From assembly GCF_937958975.1 (NCBI RefSeq), contig NZ_CALGRE010000054.1, positions 1-64,000 of the forward strand: a stretch of DNA of 64,000 bases, read 5' to 3'. The notes under the pieces are model-generated. The model made no database searches. It had not been told where the DNA came from and saw only the letters and a list, made by a program, of their open reading frames with translations. Shown here in pieces: positions 16,250 to 25,500 of the stretch (position 1 is its first letter; every line of letters starts with the position of its first letter). Origin of the DNA: an uncultured Eubacterium sp. (GTDB lineage: Bacteria; Bacillota; Clostridia; Lachnospirales; Lachnospiraceae). Both the position numbers and the translations under genes were made by a program.

Positions 16250-18898
16250 TCAGTGTGCCTCATCCCAGTTAATGCCACTTTGAACTTCAACATCTAAAGC
16301 TACATGAAGGTTTGCGGCATTTTCCATGTTTCTTTTCAAAATATCCCTGACAAGCGCTTCTTCTTCTAGAACAGTCTCGACTAATAATTCATCATGCACC
16401 TGAAGTACAATCCGAGATTTTAAATTGTGTTCTTTTAATTCTTTTGCCACATCAATCATGGCAATTTTCATAATATCAGCGGCGGTTCCCTGAATTGGTG
16501 CATTCATTGCCACACGCTCCCCAAACTGTCTCTGCATAAAGTTTCCTGATTTTAGTTCGGGAATCGGTCTCTTTCTGCCAAATATTGTGGTAGAAAAGCC
16601 TTTTTTCTTTGCCTCATTCACGGCACCATCCAAATAATTTTTAATTCCCGGATAACTTTCAAAATAGTCGTGGATATATTTTTCTGCCTCTTTTTTGCTA
16701 ATAGATAAATCCTGACTGAGTCCAAAAGAGCTAATACCATATACAATACCAAAATTTACAGCTTTTGCATTGCTTCTCTGAGTCTTTGTAACCTCATCAA
16801 GAGGTACATGGAATACAAGAGATGCAGTAGATGCGTGGATATCCTTTGCCTCTTTATAAGCATGAATTAAATTTGTATCATCTGACATATGTGCCAAAAT
16901 TCTAAGTTCTATCTGTGAATAATCGGCGTCCAGAAAAATACAGCCCTCTTGGGGAACAAACACTTTTCTGATTTCTCTTCCAAGCTCCATCCTGACCGGA
17001 ATATTTTGCAGATTCGGTTCAGTGGAACTAATACGTCCCGTGGCCGTAATGGTCTGGTTAAACTTGCCATGTATTCTGCTGTCATTTTCTATATACACTG
17101 CCAAACCGTCAGCATATGTGGATTTTAATTTGGATAACTGGCGATACTCTAAAATCTTACTTACAAACGGATAATCCGGTTCTAACTTTTCTAAAACTGA
17201 GGCCGATGTAGAATAGCCGGTCTTTGTCTTCTTTCCACCCGGAAGTCCCATTTCTCCAAATAAAATTTCTCCTAACTGCTTTGGTGAATTTATATTAAAT
17301 TCATGTCCTGCCTCTTTATAAATATCCTGCTCTAGGACTTCAATATTTTTCTGTAATTTTTCACCATATACTTTAAGTTCATCCGGTTTTACCATGATAC
17401 CTGCATTTTCCATATCATAAAGTGCATAAGTCAATGGAATCTCAATAGTATCATAAACATTTTCCATCTCCTGCTCTGATAATCTCTCTCTTAAAACAGG
17501 CTCAGCATGATAACAGACCATTGCATTATAACAACAGAATTTTAAAATATTTTCTTCTATTTCCTCTGATGGCGTTTCTCCTTTTTTTGTCTTTGGGAAA
17601 ATCTCTTCTTTTGATGGAACAGTAATCCCCAAATAATCTCTTGCGATGTCATCGTAGTCATAAGTATTTTGTAGTGGATTTAGCAGATAAGCCGCAATAG
17701 ATACATCAAAAATATTATTGTTTTCTTCATTCGATAATATATCTTTTTTTAGAATACCGTTATTTTCTTTGATATCTGCTATAGAAATTACTACTTGGGA
17801 TAATACAATCTCCTGAATCTTGGAAATAATATATTCCTTAGTAATAAATCCTTCTACCGGAATAAAATAGATTTTCTTTTCACTCACGCATATAGACACT
17901 GCCGCAACATCATTTGGTTTATAGATATACAAACCGATTCGTTCCATTTTAGCAATTTCTGAAAAAATTTCCTCTGCTTCTATATAATTATTTATTTTTC
18001 TAAAATTTTCTTCAAAATCTGTCTCAACCGATACATCCGAAAATCTCTGTATCATACTTTTAAACTCTAGTTTCTTTATCATTTCCAGAGCGTCTGCCGT
18101 ATAAATGTCATTCATCTTACAGCTTTCAAGACTGATTTCTACCGGAGAATCAATATCAATTGTTGCCAGTGTTTTGCTCATCTGTGCCATTTCATAATGT
18201 TCTAAGAGAGCGTTTCTGTTTCTGGTATTTGAAATTTCCTGCGCATGTTCATAAGCATTTTCAATCGAGCCAAACTGTTCTATGATTGCTGTGGCCCCCT
18301 TTTCCCCGATACCAGGTACTCCGGGAATATTATCTGAGGAGTCTCCCATCAAAGCCTTCACATCGATAAACTCCTGAGGAGTAACTTTATACAGCTCTTT
18401 TACCTGCTCAGTCTTATATTTTTCAATCGTAGTCTGTCCTTTTTTTGTTTTTGGAATACAAACCATAACCTTATTGGAAGCTAACTGCAATAAATCTCTA
18501 TCCCCCGAGAAGATACATACATCCAGACCTTCTTTTTCACCTCTTTTAGACAGGGTACCAATAATATCATCCGCCTCATATCCCGGAAGCTCCACTGTTG
18601 TAATATTCATTTTATTTAATACTTCTTTTATCAAAGGAACCTGTTCTCTCAACTCGGGTAACATGGGCTTTCTTGTTCCCTTATATTCTTGAAACATTTT
18701 ATGTCTGAATGTAGGATGATGTACATCAAAAGCAACAGCCAGAAAATCCGGCTGTTCCTCGTCCATTAACTTAAATAAAATATTTAAAAATCCAAAAACT
18801 GCATTCGTATGAATCCCCTCTGAATTTGTAAAAACCGGCACACCATAAAATGCCCTATTCAGGATACTGTGTCCATCTACTAAAACTAATTTGCTCAT
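16250..18898 (-). CDS. polA: DNA polymerase I
   Basis: The 882-residue enzyme has a 5'-3' exonuclease domain (~1-290; FSGDRDLLQLA, DVKALMGDSSDNIPGVPGIG), a middle 3'-5' exonuclease-like domain and a family A polymerase domain (DYSQIELRILAHMSDD, NAKAVNFGIVYGISSFGLS, QVHDELLVE). The middle domain lacks the DxE proofreading motif (MERIGLYIYKPND stands there), so it should have no proofreading, as in Bacillus PolA. It acts in Okazaki fragment processing and repair. The stop of the zinc-finger gene lies 15 bases upstream. Confidence 0.97.
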   Translation of the reverse strand: MSKLVLVDGHSILNRAFYGVPVFTNSEGIHTNAVFGFLNILFKLMDEEQPDFLAVAFDVHHPTFRHKMFQEYKGTRKPMLPELREQVPLIKEVLNKMNITTVELPGYEADDIIGTLSKRGEKEGLDVCIFSGDRDLLQLASNKVMVCIPKTKKGQTTIEKYKTEQVKELYKVTPQEFIDVKALMGDSSDNIPGVPGIGEKGATAIIEQFGSIENAYEHAQEISNTRNRNALLEHYEMAQMSKTLATIDIDSPVEISLESCKMNDIYTADALEMIKKLEFKSMIQRFSDVSVETDFEENFRKINNYIEAEEIFSEIAKMERIGLYIYKPNDVAAVSICVSEKKIYFIPVEGFITKEYIISKIQEIVLSQVVISIADIKENNGILKKDILSNEENNNIFDVSIAAYLLNPLQNTYDYDDIARDYLGITVPSKEEIFPKTKKGETPSEEIEENILKFCCYNAMVCYHAEPVLRERLSEQEMENVYDTIEIPLTYALYDMENAGIMVKPDELKVYGEKLQKNIEVLEQDIYKEAGHEFNINSPKQLGEILFGEMGLPGGKKTKTGYSTSASVLEKLEPDYPFVSKILEYRQLSKLKSTYADGLAVYIENDSRIHGKFNQTITATGRISSTEPNLQNIPVRMELGREIRKVFVPQEGCIFLDADYSQIELRILAHMSDDTNLIHAYKEAKDIHASTASLVFHVPLDEVTKTQRSNAKAVNFGIVYGISSFGLSQDLSISKKEAEKYIHDYFESYPGIKNYLDGAVNEAKKKGFSTTIFGRKRPIPELKSGNFMQRQFGERVAMNAPIQGTAADIMKIAMIDVAKELKEHNLKSRIVLQVHDELLVETVLEEEALVRDILKRNMENAANLHVALDVEVQSGINWDEAH

Positions 18899-18913
18899 TC
18901 TTCCTCCAAAGCT

Positions 18914-19267
18914 TTATATATATCCGAATAAATTTAAATATATATAAACGATTGTACATAAAATCATCACAAGAAAAACACTGACGGAAATCTTTCCGGC
19001 TTTTTTCATGATTTTTTGCTTTGTAAAACATTCTTCATAAAAATTTTTAATGTTTTCTAATTCCTCCTCTGCATCTGCACTCTCTTCGCTCTCCTCAGGA
19101 ACAGGAACATCGCCCAGTCCCCTGTGAATCGTATAATATAGAGTTAATTCTTCATTGCAGCTTTTGCAGGTTTTCGCATGTTCTAAAAACTCTTGCAAAT
19201 CATCGGAATATTCTATTTTATCAAAAATAAAATCATTAATTAATTCTTGAAACTTTGTACAATCCAT
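18914..19267 (-). CDS. Small membrane protein with an anti-sigma-like zinc finger
   Basis: The 117-residue protein has the zinc-finger pattern of anti-sigma factors (C3, H30, C34, C37; HAKTCKSC), a negatively charged linker and one C-terminal membrane helix (~95-115). This is the zf-HC2/ZAS layout with the finger inside the cell. No sigma factor gene is next to it. It heads the polA-coaE operon, which is unusual for an anti-sigma-like protein. Its partner is unknown; calling it an anti-sigma factor would be inference. Confidence 0.75.
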   Translation of the reverse strand: MDCTKFQELINDFIFDKIEYSDDLQEFLEHAKTCKSCNEELTLYYTIHRGLGDVPVPEESEESADAEEELENIKNFYEECFTKQKIMKKAGKISVSVFLVMILCTIVYIYLNLFGYI

Positions 19268-19306
19268 ATGAATACCTATATATTTCCAAAATCAAGTTAC
19301 CTGACA

Positions 19307-19335
19307 ATTATACATTTTATTTTTTTTATATACAA
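19307..19335 (-). promoter_or_regulatory. Sigma-A promoter of the zinc-finger/polA/coaE operon
   Basis: Minus-strand TTGTAT (19330-19335) and TATAAT (19307-19312) are 17 bases apart, about 40 bases before the start codon at 19267. Confidence 0.6.
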
Positions 19336-19345
19336 GTATCATATG

Positions 19346-19567
19346 TTATTTCACTGAAATAACTTTATAATCTTTTTCCTCTACCGCTTGTATTAAAATT
19401 TCATCCGAAATATCCGATTTCAATTTTACAACAGCCTGATTTTTCTCATGACTTACGCATGCCTCTTCTACTCCGTCAATAGATTCCAATGCTTTCTTAA
19501 CTGCCGCCTCGCAATGACCACACATCATTCCTTCAATTTCCATTACTTTTTCTAAATTTTGATTCAT
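19346..19567 (-). CDS. Possible free CopZ copper chaperone from an internal start in copA
   Basis: ATG 19567 is in frame with copA (codon 770) and has AAGGAGG (19576-19582) 8 bases upstream, one of the best ribosome binding sites in the window. It would give a 73-residue protein that is a complete heavy-metal domain (GMMCGHCEAAV) of CopZ length. The fusion and the free chaperone could both be made from one gene. The alternative is that the site is a relic of a lost stop codon between once-separate copA and copZ genes. Confidence 0.6.
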   Translation of the reverse strand: MNQNLEKVMEIEGMMCGHCEAAVKKALESIDGVEEACVSHEKNQAVVKLKSDISDEILIQAVEEKDYKVISVK

Positions 19568-21874
19568 TTTCTTTTCCTCCTTAAATTGAACTGCTTTTTG
19601 TTCTATTTTCTTATTTTTTATTTTATATATATTTTTTAAATTCAGTCTAAGCGCATTTGTCACAACACAAAAACTTGATAAACTCATAGCCGCTGCACCA
19701 AACATAGGATTGAGTGTAATTCCAAAAAAAGGATACCATACACCGGCTGCCAGCGGAATACCAATCACATTATATATAAATGCCCAAAACAGATTTTCGT
19801 AAATGTTCTTAAGGACTTCCCTGCTTAAATTAATTGCTGCCGGAACATCTTCTAAACTATTTTTTATCAGAACAATATCCGCCGCGTCTATTGCAATATC
19901 TGTTCCTGCACCGATTGCTATACCAATATCCGCCCTTGTAAGTGCCGGAGCATCATTAATACCATCTCCCACCATAACAGTATTTCCTTTTTCTGAGAGT
20001 TTTCTTATGGTCTGTTCTTTTCCGTCCGGTAACACTCCGGCGATAACATGGTCTATCTCAACTTGTGCCCCGATGCTTTTTGCTGTTTTCTCATTGTCTC
20101 CGGTAATCATAATTACATGAAGTCCCATTTTCTTTAATTTCAAAATTGTGTCCGCACTTTCCTGCTTTATAATATCCGAAACAGCAATAATTCCATATAT
20201 CTGCTTTTCACTTGCCACAAATATAGGCGTTTTTCCCTCTTCCGCCAAACTTTCAGCAGTCGACATCAATTCTTTTGAAATAGAAACATACTTTTCTACA
20301 TATTTCAAATTTCCTGCAATAAACTTTTCATCTTCTATATATCCTGACAAACCATTTCCAATCTCCGCATGAAAATCTGATATACTTCTTTTTATTATAT
20401 TTTTTTCATTACAATAAGAAACAATTGCCTTTGCCAATGGATGTTCACTTTTACTCTCTAATGAATAAGCCGATTCCATCAATATTTTTTCTGAAATACC
20501 GTTTGCTGTTATCACATCCGTCACCTGCGGCTTTCCCGCCGTAATTGTTCCTGTTTTATCTAATGCAATAATATCCGTCTTTCCGGTGTTTTCTATCGCT
20601 GTGGCATTTTTAAATAAAATACCATTCTTTGCTCCAATTCCATTTCCGACCATAATCGCTACCGGAGTTGCCAGTCCTAACGCACAGGGGCAGCTTATTA
20701 CAAGAACCGAGATACCCCGAGCCAGAGCAAACCCAATACTCTGCCCCGATAAAATCCATACAATCATTGTAACAATAGAAATAATGATTACAATCGGAAC
20801 AAATATCCCTGAAACTTTGTCTGCAACTTTGGCAATCGGAGCTTTTGAAGTCGCTGCGTCACTTACCATCTTAATTATTTGGGAAAGCGTTGTGTCTTCT
20901 CCAACTCTTGTCGCCTTGCATTTTAGATATCCGGAACTGTTTATTGTGGCAGATGTGACCTGGGAACCCACTGTTTTATCCACAGGTATACTCTCACCGG
21001 TTATCGCTGATTCATCAATTGCACTGGCTCCCTCTATCACAATACCATCTACAGGTATACTTTCACCGGGCTTTACCACAAATACACTGTCTTTTGAGAC
21101 TTCTTCGAGCAGGACCTGTTCTTCATATTCTTTTCCATTCTCATCGGTCTTTATAAGAGTCGCCGTTTTGGGCGCCAGGTCCATCAGTCCCTTTAATGCA
21201 TCTGTTGTTTTGCCTTTCGAATATGATTCAAGCATTTTTCCAACACTGATTAAAGTTACAATCATTGCAGCTGATTCAAAATAAAAATCGTGCATATATT
21301 TCATGACCATATCATGATTGTTTTTCATCACGGCATCCGTCATAGCAAACAATACATATGTGCTATATCCAAAGGAAGCTCCCGCACCTAAGGCTACCAA
21401 AGTATCCATATTGGGAGATTTGTTCAGTATTCCTTTTACTCCACTAATAAAAAACTTTTGATTAATTACTAAAATAAACAATGTAATGAGAAGCTGTATG
21501 AGTCCCATTGCCAGATGGTTTTCTTCTAATGCCACCGGAAGCGGCCAGCCCCACATCATATTTCCCATAGAAATATACATTAATGGAATCAGAAGAATAA
21601 CCGATGCAATGAGTCTTTTTCTTATCAATGGTGTTTCGGTATCGTGAAATGAATCGGCATTTTTTTCTTTTACTTTTGTCATGGGAGCGGCTTTGTAACC
21701 TGCTTTTTCCACTGCCAAAACAATTTCATTATCTCCGGCATTTCCTTCCACCTGCATGGAATTGGTGAGAAGACTCACAGAAACTGAATTAACACCGGCA
21801 ACTTTTGATACCGCTTTTTCTACACGATTCTGACATGCCGCACAGCTCATTCCTGTAACATTATATTTTTTCAT
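19346..21874 (-). CDS. copA: Copper-exporting P1B-type ATPase with a C-terminal CopZ-like domain
   Basis: The 842-residue ATPase has an N-terminal heavy-metal domain (GMSCAACQNRVEKAV), eight membrane helices, the copper motif SCPCALGLATP, the phosphorylation site DKTGTIT and the hinge GDGINDAPAL. It should pump Cu(I) out of the cell. After the last helix come a lysine-rich linker and a second metal domain (GMMCGHCEAAVKKAL, residues ~770-842) that looks like a free CopZ chaperone. An in-frame ATG with a perfect ribosome binding site precedes this domain. csoR lies 15 bases upstream in the same operon. Confidence 0.95.
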   Translation of the reverse strand: MKKYNVTGMSCAACQNRVEKAVSKVAGVNSVSVSLLTNSMQVEGNAGDNEIVLAVEKAGYKAAPMTKVKEKNADSFHDTETPLIRKRLIASVILLIPLMYISMGNMMWGWPLPVALEENHLAMGLIQLLITLFILVINQKFFISGVKGILNKSPNMDTLVALGAGASFGYSTYVLFAMTDAVMKNNHDMVMKYMHDFYFESAAMIVTLISVGKMLESYSKGKTTDALKGLMDLAPKTATLIKTDENGKEYEEQVLLEEVSKDSVFVVKPGESIPVDGIVIEGASAIDESAITGESIPVDKTVGSQVTSATINSSGYLKCKATRVGEDTTLSQIIKMVSDAATSKAPIAKVADKVSGIFVPIVIIISIVTMIVWILSGQSIGFALARGISVLVISCPCALGLATPVAIMVGNGIGAKNGILFKNATAIENTGKTDIIALDKTGTITAGKPQVTDVITANGISEKILMESAYSLESKSEHPLAKAIVSYCNEKNIIKRSISDFHAEIGNGLSGYIEDEKFIAGNLKYVEKYVSISKELMSTAESLAEEGKTPIFVASEKQIYGIIAVSDIIKQESADTILKLKKMGLHVIMITGDNEKTAKSIGAQVEIDHVIAGVLPDGKEQTIRKLSEKGNTVMVGDGINDAPALTRADIGIAIGAGTDIAIDAADIVLIKNSLEDVPAAINLSREVLKNIYENLFWAFIYNVIGIPLAAGVWYPFFGITLNPMFGAAAMSLSSFCVVTNALRLNLKNIYKIKNKKIEQKAVQFKEEKKMNQNLEKVMEIEGMMCGHCEAAVKKALESIDGVEEACVSHEKNQAVVKLKSDISDEILIQAVEEKDYKVISVK

Positions 21875-21889
21875 TGATATAACCTCGTA

Positions 21890-22189
21890 CTATTTCATTA
21901 ATTTTTGAAGTGTAGTTACAAGTTCATCTACTACTTCCATATTTCCCATCTTTATATTATCTGCAACACAGGTATTTATATGATTAGAAAGCAATATTTT
22001 ATTAAAACTGTTAAGTGCAGCTGTAATCGCAGATACCTGAACTAAAATATCTGTACAATAGGCATCATTTTCAACCATTTTTTTTATTCCCCGCACCTGA
22101 CCTTCAATACGGTTTAATCTATGGATTAAATCTTTATATTCTGTATCTTCCCGTTGTTTGCTTTTATTATTACAACAATCCTTACACAT
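21890..22189 (-). CDS. csoR: Copper-sensing repressor, CsoR family
   Basis: The 99-residue all-helical protein has the CsoR/FrmR core (HRLNRIEGQVRGIKKMVE) and the copper-ligand set C-H-C (AYCTDIL, HINTC). An N-terminal CKDCC cluster is an extra. The start is ATG 22189 with GGAGG; the TTG further upstream overlaps that site. With Cu(I) bound it should release its operator and allow csoR-copA expression. Confidence 0.92.
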   Translation of the reverse strand: MCKDCCNNKSKQREDTEYKDLIHRLNRIEGQVRGIKKMVENDAYCTDILVQVSAITAALNSFNKILLSNHINTCVADNIKMGNMEVVDELVTTLQKLMK

Positions 22190-22220
22190 ATGAACCTCCA
22201 ACTATTTTCTTTATATATAT

Positions 22221-22245
22221 TATACCCCGATGGGGTATATGTCAA
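22221..22245 (-). promoter_or_regulatory. CsoR operator and csoR-copA promoter
   Basis: TATACCCC (22221-22228) and GGGGTATA (22232-22239) form an 8-bp inverted repeat with a 3-base centre, the usual GC-cored CsoR site. On the minus strand TTGACA (22240-22245) abuts it, and a -10 (TAATAT at 17 bases or TATAAT at 15) lies on its far side, so a bound repressor would fill the promoter spacer. Confidence 0.85.
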
Positions 22246-22268
22246 TTTAAAATTGTAAAATTTTTCTC

Positions 22269-22297
22269 TTGACATTTTAATCGTAAAATGATAATAT
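22269..22297 (+). promoter_or_regulatory. Promoter of the tRNA-Leu gene
   Basis: TTGACA (22269-22274) and TAATAT (22292-22297) are 17 bases apart, and the tRNA begins 13 bases after the -10. Confidence 0.75.
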
Positions 22298-22309
22298 TTT
22301 TATTGCTAT

Positions 22310-22391
22310 GCGGATGTGGCGGAATGGCAGACGCAGCAGACTCAAAATCTGCCGCCCACAAAGCGTGCGGGTTCAAGTCCCGCCATCCGCA
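22310..22391 (+). tRNA. tRNA-Leu, anticodon CAA
   Basis: The acceptor stem GCGGATG/CATCCGC closes an 82-base class II tRNA. The anticodon stem GCAGA/TCTGC encloses loop CTCAAAA, giving anticodon CAA (codon UUG). The long variable arm (CGC/GCG) and T-arm GCGGG-TTCAAGT-CCCGC fit tRNA-Leu. The 3' CCA is not encoded. It has its own promoter and terminator. Confidence 0.95.
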
Positions 22392-22407
22392 TTATTTTTT
22401 TGCACTA

Positions 22408-22434
22408 AAAAAGCTCTCTTAATGAGAGCTTTTT
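22408..22434 (+). terminator. Terminator of the tRNA-Leu gene
   Basis: AAAAAGCTCTC (22408-22418) pairs with GAGAGCTTTTT (22424-22434) around a 5-base loop, ending in a T-run. Confidence 0.85.
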
Positions 22435-22462
22435 ATTTTATATAGGAAATTCTAAAATACCA

Positions 22463-22492
22463 AAATCAAGACTCCCGCAGGAGCCTTGACTT
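22463..22492 (-). terminator. Terminator of the GH81 gene
   Basis: A 13-bp stem with two G-U pairs (22463-22475 with 22480-22492) around a CGCA loop is followed on the minus strand by TTTT, 30 bases after the gene's stop. Confidence 0.75.
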
Positions 22493-22522
22493 TAGGAAAG
22501 AACATCTATAACTTGTTTTATC

Positions 22523-25500
22523 TTATTTCGCTATTACCTGGAAATCCCAAATCGAATATCCATAACCTATTGCGCGGGTAATCCCTTGCATTTTTACATA
22601 TTTTGCTTTCACTGCATTAAATGTTATAACATCCTCACCTCCGTCCTGATTTCGAAGCTGTTTTACTGTCGTCCAATTTTTACCGTCTGTCGAAACCTGA
22701 ATGTCATAGTCTTTTCCATATGCGTTTTCCCAGGTGATTATTACTTTATTAATTTCATAAATCTTGCCTAAATTTATGCTCATCCATGCATTATCATCAA
22801 AGTTTGATGACCACCTTGTTCCTGTATCCTCATCTACCGCTTTATCCGCTGCCATAGAATCTGATTCGGAACCTGACTGTTCGGTATCTTTATGAAGTGC
22901 AATATTTGTTCCTGAAACAGAAGGCTCCTGTTCTGTACTGCCGCTCTGCGGTTTTCCTGTAAACACTTGCATCTCCCAAAGAGAATATCCATATCCGGTA
23001 CCTCTGGTTATGCCATTCATCTTTACATACCTCGCCTTTACTGCCTCAAACTCAATAATATCTTCACCACCATTTTGCTCTTTCATCGTCTTTACTGTTT
23101 TCCATGTATTTCCATCCATTGATACCTGAATCTCATAATTTTTTCCGTATGCAGCCTCCCAGCTAAGAACAACTCTGTTGACACTGTATGCCTTGCCCAA
23201 ATCAACATAAATCCATTGCGCATCGTCAAAACCTGATGACCATCTTGTACCCTTGTCGTTATCAAAAGCATATTTTGCGGCAACATTTTCCCCTTCTCTG
23301 CTGGAAGCATATGCCTCTTTTCCTTCAGCAACATTTCCATCTGCTACCTCTCCGTAATCTTCCGGCTTTGTTGGTTCCTCCACATCATTGGTTGCACCAT
23401 ATAGTTTTAATTCATATAAAGATACGCCATATCCGGTCAACCTCTCTGTGGAATAAAGTCTCACATATTTTGCTGTTGTCACTTTATCAAAAATAATGGA
23501 TTCTAGACCTGAACTTCTGTTTTCATCTCCATTATCTCTTCCACCCAAACCTCTGTTCTGTGTAAATACTGTTGTCCATTCCTTATTATCTTTCGATGTC
23601 TGAATGATATATTTTTTGGAAGCGGCGCCTTCCCAGTAGAGTTTTATTCCACCGATTTTTTGCTCTTTCTGCAATTGAACTGTAAAATACTGTGGGTCCT
23701 CCGCTTTCGACTCCCATCTCGAATTATAATCATTATCAATGATTTTATCTCCTGTATTGGAATCATTTGCAACAGAAGATATATCAATTATTTTTGCATC
23801 GTCTAAAGAAATCTCCGGATATTCTGAGAGGTCAGCCTTTGTCACATCATCTGAAGCCGCAACCGGTGGTTTTGTTCCTTTCTTATAAATTTTGATATAA
23901 TTTAAATTGAATCCACCATCCACTAAAAGCAGTTTCATCTTATACGTTCCTGCCTTTAAATGAATCGTATTCGTATCCTTAACATTTTTCCATTCTGTCG
24001 TATCGTTTCCTAACGCTGTTGTTAATATGTAGTCATTATCATAATCCGTCTTTAACTTAATTGCACTGTTTTTATTTTTATCAACACACTGGACACGATA
24101 ATCTACTACATAATCGGCTTCTTCTTTCACATCAATTGTGTAAATCAGAGAATCACCATCATCAATCCAACCTACATAGCCACCTTCATTTGCATCTTCT
24201 GCCGGCTCACAGCTAAAGTTTGTATAGTAATCTTCTGCTTCCACTACACCTGAAATTTCATTCACTGCATCATAATTTTTTACAGGTACATATTTTATCT
24301 TATTGCCATTCTCATCTATTGTCTTATCTTCGTGTTTTGTCGGATTTGTGTCTACTGTATAATGTGCAGGTACCTTGACACTTCCTAATGCCCCATCTTT
24401 ATTGGCAAAATGTACTGTGATTTCCTCATCAAACGGATTCCATACTTCAGCGGTATAGGTCGTTTTTCCGTTTTCTGTCTTAGCAAATACCTGATAACTT
24501 GTGTAATCACTGCTCCATATATCGGTGGCAATATAACCTTTTGCACACATATTCTGGATATACCAGTAGGAGTTAAACATTTCATCTGTGGAAAGTACCC
24601 CACCTGAATAATCTCCACTCTCATTGATATGCGATGTATATTCTTCTGCAAATCTCTGTGCAGCTCCCTCGGCATCACTGAGCGCCATAAATGGCCACAA
24701 AATATGATACCAGCCTTCCGGGTCAGAAGCTCCCTCTTTTTCTATTTTCTTCTGATATGCTTCCTGTATTCTCTCGTACTGCGTCCAGATGGCACCTACT
24801 TTTTCTTTATCATAACCCATATATGTAATTGCAGGTGTCACAGGGAGAAGATGTATTCCCATAATACAGCATGGATTTCCTGAAAAATATGTACCATTGG
24901 TGTAACCTAAGCCCCAAACCATTCCCGTATATGGTAGAACATCACAATCTTTATCACCATATACATCTGTACCATATCCCGGTGCCCAGTTATTGCTATC
25001 TTTCTCTGTTCCTTCATCCATATTAAACCAATACTGTTCAATGGCATTCACTTCCGATGTATATCCCCAGATGCCTGCATCCCGGTATTTGTCGTTTTTC
25101 GTTACCAATCCCCACAAATACAGTCCTGCCCATGCAAAAGTCGCTTCCGATGCAGATTCCTGATTATTTCCGCTATTATTGTCTCCATAGCCACCTGCCC
25201 AGGAATGTCCTTCAAATACATCAAAGTTTCTCATATAAGGGAGTAATGTATCATCCTTGTCCGGATTCATTGCATCTCTGATTAATAACTCGACCATCTC
25301 ACCATAATCATTTACAAATTGTGAGTCATAAGATGCCAGTACCGCTGCCGGAAAGATAAAATATGCCCATAGAAAATGATGGTCTGACAGATTAATTGCC
25401 ATACCATGGTCACCACCGTCACCACTGACAGCTCCCCAGCTCGTATGATAATACATATAATACGGATAATCTTCTTCTCCATCATATGTAAGCCAATTCT

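Noticed and set aside
19267..19346. Frameshift needed to make CopZ, as in E. coli
   Set aside because: The metal domain is already in the copA frame and has its own ribosome binding site, so no frameshift need be invoked.
20586..21284. 232-codon plus-strand frame inside copA
   Set aside because: Antisense shadow: copA is unambiguous and the frame has no ribosome binding site or family motif.
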